Below, one piece after another: positions 43,190-52,894 of a stretch of DNA of 64,000 nucleotides; the first letter of the stretch is position 1, and every line of letters starts with the position of its first letter. The stretch is from contig JAHEGU010000002.1 of assembly GCA_024644945.1 (NCBI GenBank), positions 94,209 through 158,208 of the forward strand, read 5' to 3'. Both the position numbers and the translations under genes were made by a program. This DNA is from Gammaproteobacteria bacterium. GTDB taxonomy: Bacteria > Pseudomonadota > Gammaproteobacteria > Arenicellales > Poriferihabitantaceae. Under the pieces are notes generated by a model. That model ran no database searches. It was not told where the DNA came from and saw only the letters and a list, made by a program, of their open reading frames with translations.

Positions 43190-43670
43190 GCGAGATTGTT
43201 GTATTGGTGTCAGGCTAGAAGCGATCACAACTGAAGTCGTTGCACAGCTTGCGGATTATGAAGCGACCTCAACACCATGGCCTTGGGGTGAATTCAGGAT
43301 GCACCAAAGTCTGTCTAGCGGGCATCACTGTTACGTTCTGGTCGAAGATAAGGCCATTGGCTACTGTGTGCTCCTGCCACTAGGTGAGGAATTGGAAATT
43401 CTAAACCTGGTCGTTTTCTCCGAGTTTCAAGGCAGGGGCTACGGCCGAGTGCTGCTCGATAAGATCAAGGCAGTTGCCAGGGATCTGGGCGCTTCGAAGC
43501 TGTGGCTGGAGGTCCGCGCCGATAATTTGCGAGCCCGGAATGTTTACTTAAGTGCTGGTTTTGCTGAAACTGGAATTCGAAAAAATTATTATCTGGACCT
43601 TAATGGATCGCATACCAGATCAACTCAAGATGCGGTGCTGATGCAATGCGCATTGAAGATTTGCAATTGA
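43176..43670 (+). CDS. rimI: Ribosomal protein S18-alanine N-acetyltransferase (GNAT)
   Basis: GYCVLLPLGEELEILNLVVFSEFQGRGYGRVLLDKI...LWLEVRADNLRARNVYLSAGFAETGIRKNYY. Confidence 0.9.
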   Translation: MSRGERDCCIGVRLEAITTEVVAQLADYEATSTPWPWGEFRMHQSLSSGHHCYVLVEDKAIGYCVLLPLGEELEILNLVVFSEFQGRGYGRVLLDKIKAVARDLGASKLWLEVRADNLRARNVYLSAGFAETGIRKNYYLDLNGSHTRSTQDAVLMQCALKICN

Positions 43671-43705
43671 CTTTGTGTTAACGCTGAAGGCAGGCGCTGC
43701 GCCGA

Positions 43706-45184
43706 CTATTGACTGACAATAAGTGTTTGGCCTGGATATAGTGTGCTATGGCTGGAAAGCTGATTCCACTCGAGCAGCGCTGGAAGACTGATTTTGTATC
43801 GTCTGGATATCTCCCAAAGAGTGTCCCCCGCGGTAATCAGGTGTTTGTGATGATGCCCTGTGCCACTTTTCAGTGAGCTCTCCGCAAGCTGGTAAGCACC
43901 ACTGCTGATCGGTATACGCAATTCCTGTCCAGGATGGATCAGGTTCGATAAAAGAGAATTTGTGCGCTTTATGGATTGCACAGTAACACTGTGAGCACGT
44001 GCAATTGCGCCTAGATTTTCTCCCTTTTTAACCCGATGATGCACCCACTGTACGCGTTGGGAAGGGGTCAGTTTGACCAGCGCGGCAAGTAATTTATCGG
44101 CTTCATTATCGGGCACGACCAACACGTGCGGCCCATTTGGTGGAGTAACCCCGCGTTTGTAGCCTAAATTAAGAAAATGCAGCTGCTTGCGTGACAGTGA
44201 TAAATATGAAGCCGCTACAGAAATGTCCGTCTGATGTTTGAGATCGATAATGCGCAAAGTAGGGCGATTTGATAACGGCGTGAGTTCAATGCCAAATTTC
44301 ATCGGGTCAGCCAGGATATTCCTGACCGCAAAAAGCCGCGGGACGTATTCAGATGTTTCGCGCCGGAGTTTCAAATGTGAATAAGTAGTGGGTAAATTCC
44401 GCGCACGATTTTTTTTTATTGCTCGCGCGATTCCCCCTTCGCCCGCATTATATGCAGCCAACGCCAGTTCCCAGTCACCATCAAACTCCTGGGACAGAAA
44501 ACCGAGATAATCCAGCGCAGCACGTGTTGATTGCACCATGTCGCGGCGTCCATCCATCCACCAGTCCTGCCTGAGACCGAAGCGACGGCCGGTAGATCCG
44601 ATAAACTGCCACATTCCTGCAGCCCTTGAGCGCGAGGTGGCATCAGGTCGAAAAGCGCTCTCAATGGCTGGCAGTATCGCCACTTCGGCGGGCATACCGC
44701 GCTTTTCGACCTGGTCTAGAACATAGGGCAGGAACCAGTATGCGCGTTCAGAAAGTCGCTGAAAATATTTAGGATGCTTGGCATACCAGTGCTCGAACTG
44801 AGCTACGCGGCCGGGTTGCTCCTCAAGATTTGAAAGCTCGAACCCATCGCGCAATCTTTGCCACAGATCAGCGGTTTTGGCGGGTTGGGTCGAAATCTCC
44901 TGGTTAAATTCGGGATGTCGGCCTGCAACGGGCAAACTGTCGGAATCGATCTCCGGAAAATCGAGCTCCGGCACGGCGCGATGAGACGAAATTTCCGCCG
45001 TAGCCGATCTGATAGATCCTTTAGCAGGCGAAGTTACCACAGCGCCAGTTATAACCGGTGTATTCCCCTCTACCGAGCCACCTGCAATGACCGGATTATT
45101 GGCCTGATCATCGAATACGGCACAACCGCCGAGCAAGATAAAGACGGCAGCAAGACAGCTTGCTGGTAAAGGGCGAGTGGGCAT
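43706..45184 (-). CDS. mltD: Membrane-bound lytic murein transglycosylase D with LysM repeats
   Basis: Lipobox ILLGGCAVF; SLT motif LPAIESAFRPDATSRSRAAGMWQFIGSTGRRFGL...ALAAYNAGEGGI; two LysM modules at the C-terminus. Confidence 0.93.
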   Translation of the reverse strand: MPTRPLPASCLAAVFILLGGCAVFDDQANNPVIAGGSVEGNTPVITGAVVTSPAKGSIRSATAEISSHRAVPELDFPEIDSDSLPVAGRHPEFNQEISTQPAKTADLWQRLRDGFELSNLEEQPGRVAQFEHWYAKHPKYFQRLSERAYWFLPYVLDQVEKRGMPAEVAILPAIESAFRPDATSRSRAAGMWQFIGSTGRRFGLRQDWWMDGRRDMVQSTRAALDYLGFLSQEFDGDWELALAAYNAGEGGIARAIKKNRARNLPTTYSHLKLRRETSEYVPRLFAVRNILADPMKFGIELTPLSNRPTLRIIDLKHQTDISVAASYLSLSRKQLHFLNLGYKRGVTPPNGPHVLVVPDNEADKLLAALVKLTPSQRVQWVHHRVKKGENLGAIARAHSVTVQSIKRTNSLLSNLIHPGQELRIPISSGAYQLAESSLKSGTGHHHKHLITAGDTLWEISRRYKISLPALLEWNQLSSHSTLYPGQTLIVSQ

Positions 45185-45303
45185 AACGGACGGATACTAC
45201 GGATCGTGCCCGATCCCGTCAACTGCGAATTCGGAGGAGATCGGGACAGGGGGTTAACTGGTAAATTATAATAGTTTAATTCACCTAACTTTTGAGGAAT
45301 TCC

Positions 45304-46275
45304 ATGAAAGCTCCCGTTCGAGTGGCGGTCACCGGGGCCGCGGGCAATATCTCCTATGCTTTATTATTCAGGATCGCGGCAGGCGATATGCTGGGAAAAG
45401 ACCAACCTGTGATCTTGCAACTACTGGAAATTCCTCCGGCCATGGGCGCGCTTGATGGTGTGGTTATGGAGCTGCTGGACTGCGCGTTTCCGCTACTAGC
45501 GGGGATCGATACCTCAGATGATCCTGATGTTGGATTTCGCGATGTCGACTATGCGTTGCTGGTGGGCTCAAAGCCCAGGGGGCCGGGTATGGAGAGAGGT
45601 GATCTGCTGAAGGATAACGGTAAGATTTTTTCTGTCCAGGGCAAAGCTTTGAATGACCATGCCTCCAGAGAGGTCAAAGTTCTAGTGGTTGGCAATCCAG
45701 CCAATACCAATGCATTGATTGCTGCTTCCAATGCCCCGGATCTCGATACAGGCCAGTTTACCGCAATGACTCGCCTCGATCATAATCGTGCTAAGGCCCA
45801 GCTGGCCGCGAAGGTAGGCGTGCACCATGACCAGATTCTCCGAATGACCATATGGGGTAATCATTCCGCTACACAATATCCAGATGTTTCCAACGCAGTT
45901 GCCAAGGGCAAGAATGTTGACGTTCCCACCGAGTGGCTCGAAAAGGAGTTCATCCCCACTGTGCAGCAGCGTGGGGCCGCTATTATTAAGGCAAGGGGGG
46001 CATCGAGTGCTGCGTCTGCGGCCTCGTCTGCAATCGATCATATGCGAGACTGGGCGCTCGGCACGAAGGACGGTGATTGGGTGAGTATGGCCATACCGTC
46101 CGACGGCAGCTATGGTATTGCTGAGGGCCTGATTTATTCCTTTCCAGTCACCTGCGTTAATGGCAACTACCGGATCGTGCAGGATCTTGCGGTCAGCAGT
46201 TTCAGCCGAGAAAGGATGACCCTTACCGAAGATGAGCTTAAGGAGGAAAGAGAAGCGGTCAGTGAGCTGATGTAA
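45304..46275 (+). CDS. mdh: Malate dehydrogenase
   Basis: [40 protein letters not shown]...[13 protein letters not shown]...[12 protein letters not shown]; start at the ATG at 45304. Confidence 0.97.
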   Translation: MKAPVRVAVTGAAGNISYALLFRIAAGDMLGKDQPVILQLLEIPPAMGALDGVVMELLDCAFPLLAGIDTSDDPDVGFRDVDYALLVGSKPRGPGMERGDLLKDNGKIFSVQGKALNDHASREVKVLVVGNPANTNALIAASNAPDLDTGQFTAMTRLDHNRAKAQLAAKVGVHHDQILRMTIWGNHSATQYPDVSNAVAKGKNVDVPTEWLEKEFIPTVQQRGAAIIKARGASSAASAASSAIDHMRDWALGTKDGDWVSMAIPSDGSYGIAEGLIYSFPVTCVNGNYRIVQDLAVSSFSRERMTLTEDELKEEREAVSELM

Positions 46276-46310
46276 AACTGCTTGAGGCGATGATTCCTCT
46301 GTTCACTTAT

Positions 46311-46338
46311 AAACGGGTTGTCTTACAACCCGTTTTTT
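46311..46338 (+). terminator. Intrinsic terminator after mdh
   Basis: AAACGGGTTGT-CTT-ACAACCCGTTT followed by TTT; 11-bp perfect stem. Confidence 0.92.
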
Positions 46339-46359
46339 ATTGACGTGATGTGAAATGAG

Positions 46360-47196
46360 ATGGAAATAAGTGTGGTGATTCCGACATGGAATCGCGCGGA
46401 CCTGGTGCACAGAGCAATCAAGTCAGTCATCAATCAGACTCTTGCAGCGGCAGAAGTGATTGTGGTTGATGATGGCTCTGTTGATAATACTAAGGAGCGA
46501 GTCGCCAGGGACTTTCCCGAGGCGGTGGTGTTAACACAGACCAACCAGGGCGTCAGCGCCGCGCGCAATCACGGTGTCAGGATGGCAACCGGGGAATGGA
46601 TTGCGCTGCTGGATTCAGACGATGAATGGTTGCCGGGAAAGCTGGCTGCGCAGGCGAAGTTACTTAGCCTCCGAACAAACCTCGAGGTTTGTCACACCGA
46701 TGAGCTATGGATTCGCGATGGCCGCAGGATTAATCCCAAACAGAAACACTCGAAGCCAGAGGGTTGGATATTTGATAGCTGTCTTCCGCTATGTTGTGTA
46801 TCACCCTCATCCATACTGATGCGCCGTTCGGTTTTCGACAAGGTAGGGTATTTCGATGAAACACTGCCGGCGTGCGAGGACTATGATATGTGGCTGCGTG
46901 TATTCTGTGAATATGAGGTTGGCTTGGTGGAGTCAGCAATGTTAATCAAATATGGTGGTCATCGCGACCAGCTTTCGCGTCGCTATTGGGGCATGGACCG
47001 ATTCAGGGTCAGGGCGCTTGAGAAGATTTTACAATCCGGTCGCCTCGATCAACGTCAAATCCAGGCGTGCATCGATACCCTGGATCAAAAGTGTAACGTC
47101 CTGGTCAGTGGATTTGAAAAACGCGGTAAGCATGAAGAGGCTAATCAATATCGCGAAATTAAAGATAAGTGGTGTAGCACAGCACACAAATGCTAA
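46360..47196 (+). CDS. Glycosyltransferase family 2
   Basis: ISVVIPTWNRADLVHRAIKSVINQTLAAAEVIVVDDGSVDNT...VSAARNHGVRMATGEWIALLDSDDEW. Confidence 0.93.
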   Translation: MEISVVIPTWNRADLVHRAIKSVINQTLAAAEVIVVDDGSVDNTKERVARDFPEAVVLTQTNQGVSAARNHGVRMATGEWIALLDSDDEWLPGKLAAQAKLLSLRTNLEVCHTDELWIRDGRRINPKQKHSKPEGWIFDSCLPLCCVSPSSILMRRSVFDKVGYFDETLPACEDYDMWLRVFCEYEVGLVESAMLIKYGGHRDQLSRRYWGMDRFRVRALEKILQSGRLDQRQIQACIDTLDQKCNVLVSGFEKRGKHEEANQYREIKDKWCSTAHKC

Positions 47197-47792
47197 ACAT
47201 CCTAACTGCCCATAGCGCTGAAGCGGCCCCATTTATCGAGCATTACACCATGTCCAGAGTAACCGGCACTTACGATCAAGGGTATTTTGAAGGGAAGGGT
47301 GCTCGTGCATTAGTGACCGGGCAGGGCGGGCGTCAATGTAGCGTGTCCTTATCCAAGTTCTGCAGTGGATTACCCGGTTTACAAAACGACTACTGGCTAA
47401 ACTTCGGACTAGCCGGGTCTTCTCAGTTTCCCTTGGGTCGATTGGTAAGCGGCGCTGTGATAGAAGGGCCGCGCGCCGAGCAGGTTCGTTTGCAGAGCTG
47501 GTCACAGGAGGTTATGCAGACATTGATACCGGCGACAACAGTACGAACCGTAGACAAGCCGGATTATGCATATGAGCTGGAAGGAGTTTACGAAATGGAG
47601 GCAGCGATGCTCCATGCGGTATTGCTTGAACATGACTATCACCGAAATCTAGCGGTACTTAAACTGGTCAGTGATGGCCCCGGAAAACCTGCGGTTAACA
47701 TAAAAAAACAAGATATGATTAAGATGATCGAGAGCAATTCATCAATGCTCACACGTCTCAGTGATATTCTTTTACAAAGCATTGGCACCTGA
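47190..47792 (+). CDS. Nucleoside phosphorylase-superfamily-like protein
   Basis: VTGQGGRQ...NFGLAGSSQFPLGRLVSG...LEGVYEMEAAMLHAVLLEH (PNP/MTAN-like MEAA motif). Confidence 0.65.
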   Translation: MLNILTAHSAEAAPFIEHYTMSRVTGTYDQGYFEGKGARALVTGQGGRQCSVSLSKFCSGLPGLQNDYWLNFGLAGSSQFPLGRLVSGAVIEGPRAEQVRLQSWSQEVMQTLIPATTVRTVDKPDYAYELEGVYEMEAAMLHAVLLEHDYHRNLAVLKLVSDGPGKPAVNIKKQDMIKMIESNSSMLTRLSDILLQSIGT

Positions 47793-47993
47793 CAAGGTTA
47801 TGACCACGACCACATCAAATTTTAATAATGCTCTTTTCTGAATATCATTATTAGTGGCTGTAACGTTGCTTGCCGGGTTTATCCAATACAGCCACGCAAC
47901 AACAGAGTTTCCATGCACACACTCTGCCGGGAGTAATAGGATCGTTAAGGCAGATACTATTGATCTGGTTTATAAGCCAGACTAGGTGCGCTT

Positions 47994-48995
47994 TTACCCC
48001 ACCGATAAATAGTCTTCGTTAATTTGATATCCAAAACTATCGAGTTCGCCCTGGATCAAATCACGGGCGCCATGGTTGGTAACGTAAATTAGAACGAATG
48101 GCTTCATGCTCCCAACTGGGTTTCGCAGAAAATCGGGGGCCACCACTGGTACTCCCCTGATGCAGTTACCTATTTTCTTCGGATCGATATCAATCCATAC
48201 CTCAGGTTCGATACCTCGCACAATAAGATGGCGTGCGCGCTGCCTTGTTTTACGCCCCGCGCCCCAAAAAGCCACCGGGCGCTGCTTGAGAACCGGTAAC
48301 CTGGCCAGGTATTGTGCACGCAGTCGATCGAATGCCTGCCGCTCGTAAGCCGGGTGTGTACGGGAGAGTCGATTGGAAGATTCACGCCAGTCGAGCAAAA
48401 CCGCAGGGTGTTTTACGACTTTAATCCCACGATCCATCGCTCGCAGCCATAGTTCATAATCCTCGGGAAAATCCCCTTTAAGATATCCACCCAACTCCAG
48501 GATGGACTCACGATGGAACATTACCGAGGGATGCGCCAGGGGGGACTCCACAAAACGGTGAGAATATATATCCTGATGAGATAACAGGTTGTTCTGCCAC
48601 CTTATGTATTCGTGGTAACCCTGTTTAACCATGCAAAGCGGGAATAGTCTGACTTTCGAACTCACCAGACTCACATCGGGATTCGACTGAAGCAATCGGT
48701 ACTGGACCTCTAAACGGTTCGACCGCATCAAGTCATCGGTATCCATTCTTGCGATCAACGGATATCGGGCTTGCCGTATACCAAAATTAAGCGCATCCGC
48801 TATCCCTTCTCCAGGATTGCTAATCACTCTTATCCGGGTGTCAGGCCACGCGGTAATCAATAATCGGGTCTCATCGGTGCTGTGATCATCAACGGCCACA
48901 ACCTCAAAATTGCGATAGCTCTGTTGTCTGATGGAAGCCAGGCATCCCTGGATTGTGGACGCTGCGTTTCGGAACGGTAGCAGGATGCTAATCAT
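47994..48995 (-). CDS. Glycosyltransferase family 2 with additional C-terminal Rossmann-like domain
   Basis: ISILLPFRNAASTIQGCLASIRQQSYRNFEVVAVDDHSTDET...LIARMDTDD; C-terminal RPVAFWGAGRKTRQRARHL. Confidence 0.9.
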   Translation of the reverse strand: MISILLPFRNAASTIQGCLASIRQQSYRNFEVVAVDDHSTDETRLLITAWPDTRIRVISNPGEGIADALNFGIRQARYPLIARMDTDDLMRSNRLEVQYRLLQSNPDVSLVSSKVRLFPLCMVKQGYHEYIRWQNNLLSHQDIYSHRFVESPLAHPSVMFHRESILELGGYLKGDFPEDYELWLRAMDRGIKVVKHPAVLLDWRESSNRLSRTHPAYERQAFDRLRAQYLARLPVLKQRPVAFWGAGRKTRQRARHLIVRGIEPEVWIDIDPKKIGNCIRGVPVVAPDFLRNPVGSMKPFVLIYVTNHGARDLIQGELDSFGYQINEDYLSVG

Positions 48996-49073
48996 ATCAA
49001 TCCCGGCGGGCGGGTTACGAAGCGGGCAATTTTAGGCGATAATCCGGCCGGTTCCGCAATGTTCAGTGATTAA

Positions 49074-49559
49074 ATGCCCTCGTTCGATATTGTCTCCGAA
49101 ATAGACTGGCAGGAAGTTAAAAATGCCGTCAATATGGCCAATAAGGAAATATCCAATCGATATGACTTTAAAGGCAGTGATGCACGGGTCGAGGAGTCTG
49201 ATCCGAAGCTGACGTTGCACGCAGACGATGCCTTTAAAGTTAATCAGGTGATGGACGTGCTGTTGCTCAAGCTTTCCAAGCGAGGCGTCGATGTCAACGC
49301 TTTGGACAAATCTGAGCTCAAGTCCAGTCCGACTGGCAAGTCAATGCAGGAAGTTACAATCCTTCAGGGTGTGGATACCGAGCGAGCCAGGAAAATTGTC
49401 AAACTGATTAAGGCTCAGAAGTACAAGGTGCAGGCAGCGATTCAGGGGGAACAGGTCAGAGTAACCGGAAAGAAAAGGGACGATCTGCAACAGGTAATCG
49501 GCTTTCTTAAAGACCAGCAACTTGATATACCGCTTCAGTTTACGAACTTTCGCGACTAA
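49074..49559 (+). CDS. yajQ: YajQ family nucleotide-binding protein (DUF520)
   Basis: MPSFDIVSEIDWQEVKNAVNMANKEISNRYDFKGSDARVE. Confidence 0.97.
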   Translation: MPSFDIVSEIDWQEVKNAVNMANKEISNRYDFKGSDARVEESDPKLTLHADDAFKVNQVMDVLLLKLSKRGVDVNALDKSELKSSPTGKSMQEVTILQGVDTERARKIVKLIKAQKYKVQAAIQGEQVRVTGKKRDDLQQVIGFLKDQQLDIPLQFTNFRD

Positions 49560-49605
49560 TTCCGATCTAATGCTTAGTAACGATTAATTATCTGAGGAAA
49601 TATTC

Positions 49606-50343
49606 ATGACCAGGAGCTGGTTTTCCGTAGCCACACTATTTACAGTCTGCCTGACGGTGCTGAGTGGGGGCGCTTTAGCGCAGTCTGAGATAGATGCGGT
49701 TCGTAACAATCTTAAAAAAATTATTCCAGCTCAAATGGAGATTAAGTCCATTGAGCAAACGCCCATGGAAGGTGTTTATGAAGTCAGGGCAGGCAATGAG
49801 AACCTGTTCGTATACAGCAACGGAGAATTCGTCATGATTGGCGAAGTTTATGATACAGATCGTCGCGTAAGTTGGGCCCAGGAACGACGGGATAAGGAGA
49901 AGGCTGTAGCAATGAAGGATCTCGCAGCGATGCCGGAAAGCAACATGATCATTATGGGTGATCCGGAGGGTGAACGATATGTCACCGTGTTCACTGATAC
50001 TGATTGCGGCTGGTGCCAGAAGTTTCACCAGGATATCCCAGTGCTTCAGGCTGGTGGACTAAAGGTGCGTTATTTAATGTGGCCGCGAGCCGGGCTCAGT
50101 TCCGAAAGTGCTCGGGAAGCGGTATCAGTATGGTGCGCAGAAGATCAGGGCAAAGCCATGACAATTGCCAAAAACCGCCAAACGGTAGAGCCTAAACAAT
50201 GCGAGAACCCGGTTGAGCAGCACTATGAGCTGGGATTCAGGCTGGGAGTCCAGGGGACGCCTTTTATTATGTTGGATAACGGTAAAGTGCTCGGAGGGTA
50301 TGTGCCACCGGATAAACTACTGGCCGAAGCAGGATTGAACTGA
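49606..50343 (+). CDS. dsbC: Thiol:disulfide interchange protein DsbC-like
   Basis: Signal peptide; FTDTDCGWCQKFHQDIP with CxxC; GVQGTPFIMLDNGKVLGGYVPPDKL. Confidence 0.93.
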   Translation: MTRSWFSVATLFTVCLTVLSGGALAQSEIDAVRNNLKKIIPAQMEIKSIEQTPMEGVYEVRAGNENLFVYSNGEFVMIGEVYDTDRRVSWAQERRDKEKAVAMKDLAAMPESNMIIMGDPEGERYVTVFTDTDCGWCQKFHQDIPVLQAGGLKVRYLMWPRAGLSSESAREAVSVWCAEDQGKAMTIAKNRQTVEPKQCENPVEQHYELGFRLGVQGTPFIMLDNGKVLGGYVPPDKLLAEAGLN

Positions 50344-50353
50344 TTCTGATTCG

Positions 50354-50677
50354 TTAGCTTTCGGTTTTCGCCTCGGGTAGATTCGCCTCTATTGATTTCA
50401 GACTATCGCCCTCGAAGATTAAAGTAGCCGAAGACCTTTCGGTTACTCTGCGAGCTTTACCCGGTTTCAGGGAGTAAAAGTAATCCCAGCGGTCTTTGTT
50501 GAAAGGATCATTGATCAACGGAAAGCCAAGTATTTTGACCACCTCCCGTTTGCTCATGCCGGGCTCAATCTGGGATACCATCTCGCTGGTAATTTCATTG
50601 CCTTGCTGGACATCAACTCGATAGATGCAGCCGCTGGAAAGGACGAAGCAAAGTACGACAATGAATCTACTGATCAT
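50354..50677 (-). CDS. bamE: Outer membrane assembly lipoprotein BamE/OmlA-like
   Basis: Lipobox VLSSGCIYRVDVQQGNEI...IEPGMSKREVVKILGFPLINDPFNKDRWDYFY. Confidence 0.93.
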   Translation of the reverse strand: MISRFIVVLCFVLSSGCIYRVDVQQGNEITSEMVSQIEPGMSKREVVKILGFPLINDPFNKDRWDYFYSLKPGKARRVTERSSATLIFEGDSLKSIEANLPEAKTES

Positions 50678-50691
50678 TCTGAATACGCAAT

Positions 50692-51204
50692 TTAAGGGGA
50701 CAATGTCTTCAACACCGCTATTTCATCACAGTTGCGAAATTTGTGGCAATTAATACATGCGCCCCATACCTTCTCCGGAAGAACATTCATTTCAACAACC
50801 TCAAATCCAGATTTGCTAAAGAAACGTACTTCATAGGTCAGAGCCATCAATTTACTCAGGCCAATTTGTCGGGCCTCTTGCTCTATAACACCCACCAGCC
50901 GGCGTCCAAAACCCAGCCCCGCGTGCTCTGGGGCCACCGCCAGGCTGCGAACTTCTCCAAGATCACGGGTAAAAATCTGAAGTGCGCAACAGGCAATAAT
51001 CTTACCATTCCATTCCACTACCTTAAACTCTCGCAGTGAGTGAAAGATATCGCCTTCCGGTCGTGGCAGCAGGATATCTCGATCACTGTAGTGTTTAAGC
51101 AACCGGTGAATACTACCAACGTCTTCCAGTCTGGCTGGTCGAATTGGTAGCTCCGGCAGGGCCAAAGGCGAGGCGGCCACTCTTTCAGTCTTTATCGGTT
51201 CCAT
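50692..51204 (-). CDS. GNAT N-acetyltransferase, short N-acetylglutamate synthase-like
   Basis: IRPARLEDVGSIHRLLKHYSDRDILLPRPEGDIFHSLREFKVVEWNGKIIACCALQIF...VRSLAVAPEHAGLGFGRRLV...KVWGACINCHKFRNCDEIAV. Confidence 0.8.
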   Translation of the reverse strand: MEPIKTERVAASPLALPELPIRPARLEDVGSIHRLLKHYSDRDILLPRPEGDIFHSLREFKVVEWNGKIIACCALQIFTRDLGEVRSLAVAPEHAGLGFGRRLVGVIEQEARQIGLSKLMALTYEVRFFSKSGFEVVEMNVLPEKVWGACINCHKFRNCDEIAVLKTLSP

Positions 51205-51217
51205 GGGCCAAATCTTA

Positions 51218-52894
51218 TCAGGCTGAGGCTAGCATTTGTTCTGCATGGTCGCGCGATTGTTTGGTTATTTTTTCACTGCCGGTCATTCTTGAAATCTCTT
51301 CGATTCGGCTTTCTTGATCAAGCAGTCTGATAGCGATATCGATTGCTCCGGCTTTTTTCTTGGCGTTGGTCTTAGATACACAAAAATGGTGATCTGCCCT
51401 GGCCGCGACCTGAGCCAGATGCGTGACACAGATTACCTGACTACTTTTACCGAGATCACGGAGTCGTTGACCAACAGTGTTTGCAACGGTGCCACCGATA
51501 CCGACATCGACCTCGTCAAAAATTAGCGTAGGTACCATTGCCGCACCCGAGAGAATAACCTGGATTGCCAGAGAAATTCTTGAAAGTTCACCACCTGAGG
51601 CAATGCGGGAAAGTGGTTGAACGGGTAAACCAGGATTGGCGGTTACCATAAACTCAATCGTTTCAGCCCCGTGTCGCGAAATTTTATCTGCCGCCAGTGG
51701 ATTCAGCGCAATTTCAAAACTCCCACCCTGCATTCCGAGTTCCTGCATAGCTGCGGTGATCTGTTTGGCTAGCTTGGTTGCGGAGGATTGACGGGAGTCA
51801 CTGATGCGTGCACAAAGTTCGTGATATTTTTTCTGTTCGGTATTGATCAATTTTTCCAGTTTGGCCCGTTCGGCATCAGGATTGCTCAATCCTTGTAGTT
51901 CTTCGCGCAGGACTATGGTGTGTTCGGCTAGCATTTGCGGTTGGACTCTGTGCTTTCTCGAGAGGTCATGAAAGCTTGAAAATCGTTGCTCAATTTCTTT
52001 TATCTCAATACTATCCACTTCGCTGGATTGGTATTGGTCCTTCAATTGACGTACCGCCTCCTCGACATTGACCGTTGCCTCCTCCAGAAGCGCTGCAATT
52101 GCTCCAAGCTGTGAATCGAATCGCTCAAGGTTTCTAAGCTGTGCGCAAACTTTTACCAGTTCGGAATTGATGTTGCTGCGTTCGTCCTGGTCCAGACGTT
52201 CAATCACTGATTGACAACCGGAGACAAGTTCTTGCAGGTGGTGAAGCCGTTTCTGTTGCTGCTCCAACCGTTCCCATTCTCCAGCCACCGGATCGAGCTG
52301 ATCAAGTTCGGTGAGCTGAAACTTCAGCAAATCAATCCTCTCCTGGATTGCGGTCTGCTGGTTGTTAACTCGATCGATTTGTCTCTGTAGTGAGCTTAGT
52401 GAATCGTAGCAGCTACTCAATTCGTCTAATAAGGATTGATTGCCCGCAGCCTCGTCCAATAGTGCCTGTTGAATCGGTCTGCGGATCAGAGAGTGATGGT
52501 CATGCTGTCCGTGAATATCAACCAGGTCCACACCTAGTTCCCGTAACATGGAAATGTTAACGGGCCTGCCGTTGATATATCCGCGCCCAGGTTTGTCTCG
52601 TCGAATAATCCGACGTAACAACAGTTCATTGTCGCTTCGCAGGTCATGTCGTTCCAGCCAGTCAAATACGGCATGCTCACTGGGAAGCGAAAAGCTGCAC
52701 TGTATTTCGGCGCTATCCTGGCCGAGTTGAATCAATGAATTGTCGGCTCGAGCCCCCAGCAGAGTGGCCAGTGCATCGACCATTAAGGATTTTCCCGATC
52801 CGGTTTCTCCGGTAACCGCACTGAAACCATCTTCAAGCTCGAGTTCAACTGACGCCGCAATCGCGAAGTGACTGATCTCCAGCCAGTCGATCAT
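51218..52894 (-). CDS. recN: DNA repair protein RecN
   Basis: VTGETGSGKSLMVDALATLLGARAD...RIASGGELSRISLAIQVIL...LIFDEVDVGIGGTVANTVGQRL. Confidence 0.97.
   Translation of the reverse strand: MIDWLEISHFAIAASVELELEDGFSAVTGETGSGKSLMVDALATLLGARADNSLIQLGQDSAEIQCSFSLPSEHAVFDWLERHDLRSDNELLLRRIIRRDKPGRGYINGRPVNISMLRELGVDLVDIHGQHDHHSLIRRPIQQALLDEAAGNQSLLDELSSCYDSLSSLQRQIDRVNNQQTAIQERIDLLKFQLTELDQLDPVAGEWERLEQQQKRLHHLQELVSGCQSVIERLDQDERSNINSELVKVCAQLRNLERFDSQLGAIAALLEEATVNVEEAVRQLKDQYQSSEVDSIEIKEIEQRFSSFHDLSRKHRVQPQMLAEHTIVLREELQGLSNPDAERAKLEKLINTEQKKYHELCARISDSRQSSATKLAKQITAAMQELGMQGGSFEIALNPLAADKISRHGAETIEFMVTANPGLPVQPLSRIASGGELSRISLAIQVILSGAAMVPTLIFDEVDVGIGGTVANTVGQRLRDLGKSSQVICVTHLAQVAARADHHFCVSKTNAKKKAGAIDIAIRLLDQESRIEEISRMTGSEKITKQSRDHAEQMLASA

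Noticed and set aside
47960-47985. TCTGGTTTATAAGCCAGA near-palindrome downstream of the minus-strand GT2
   Set aside because: AT-rich core with a mismatch and no U-tract; neither a convincing terminator nor an operator.
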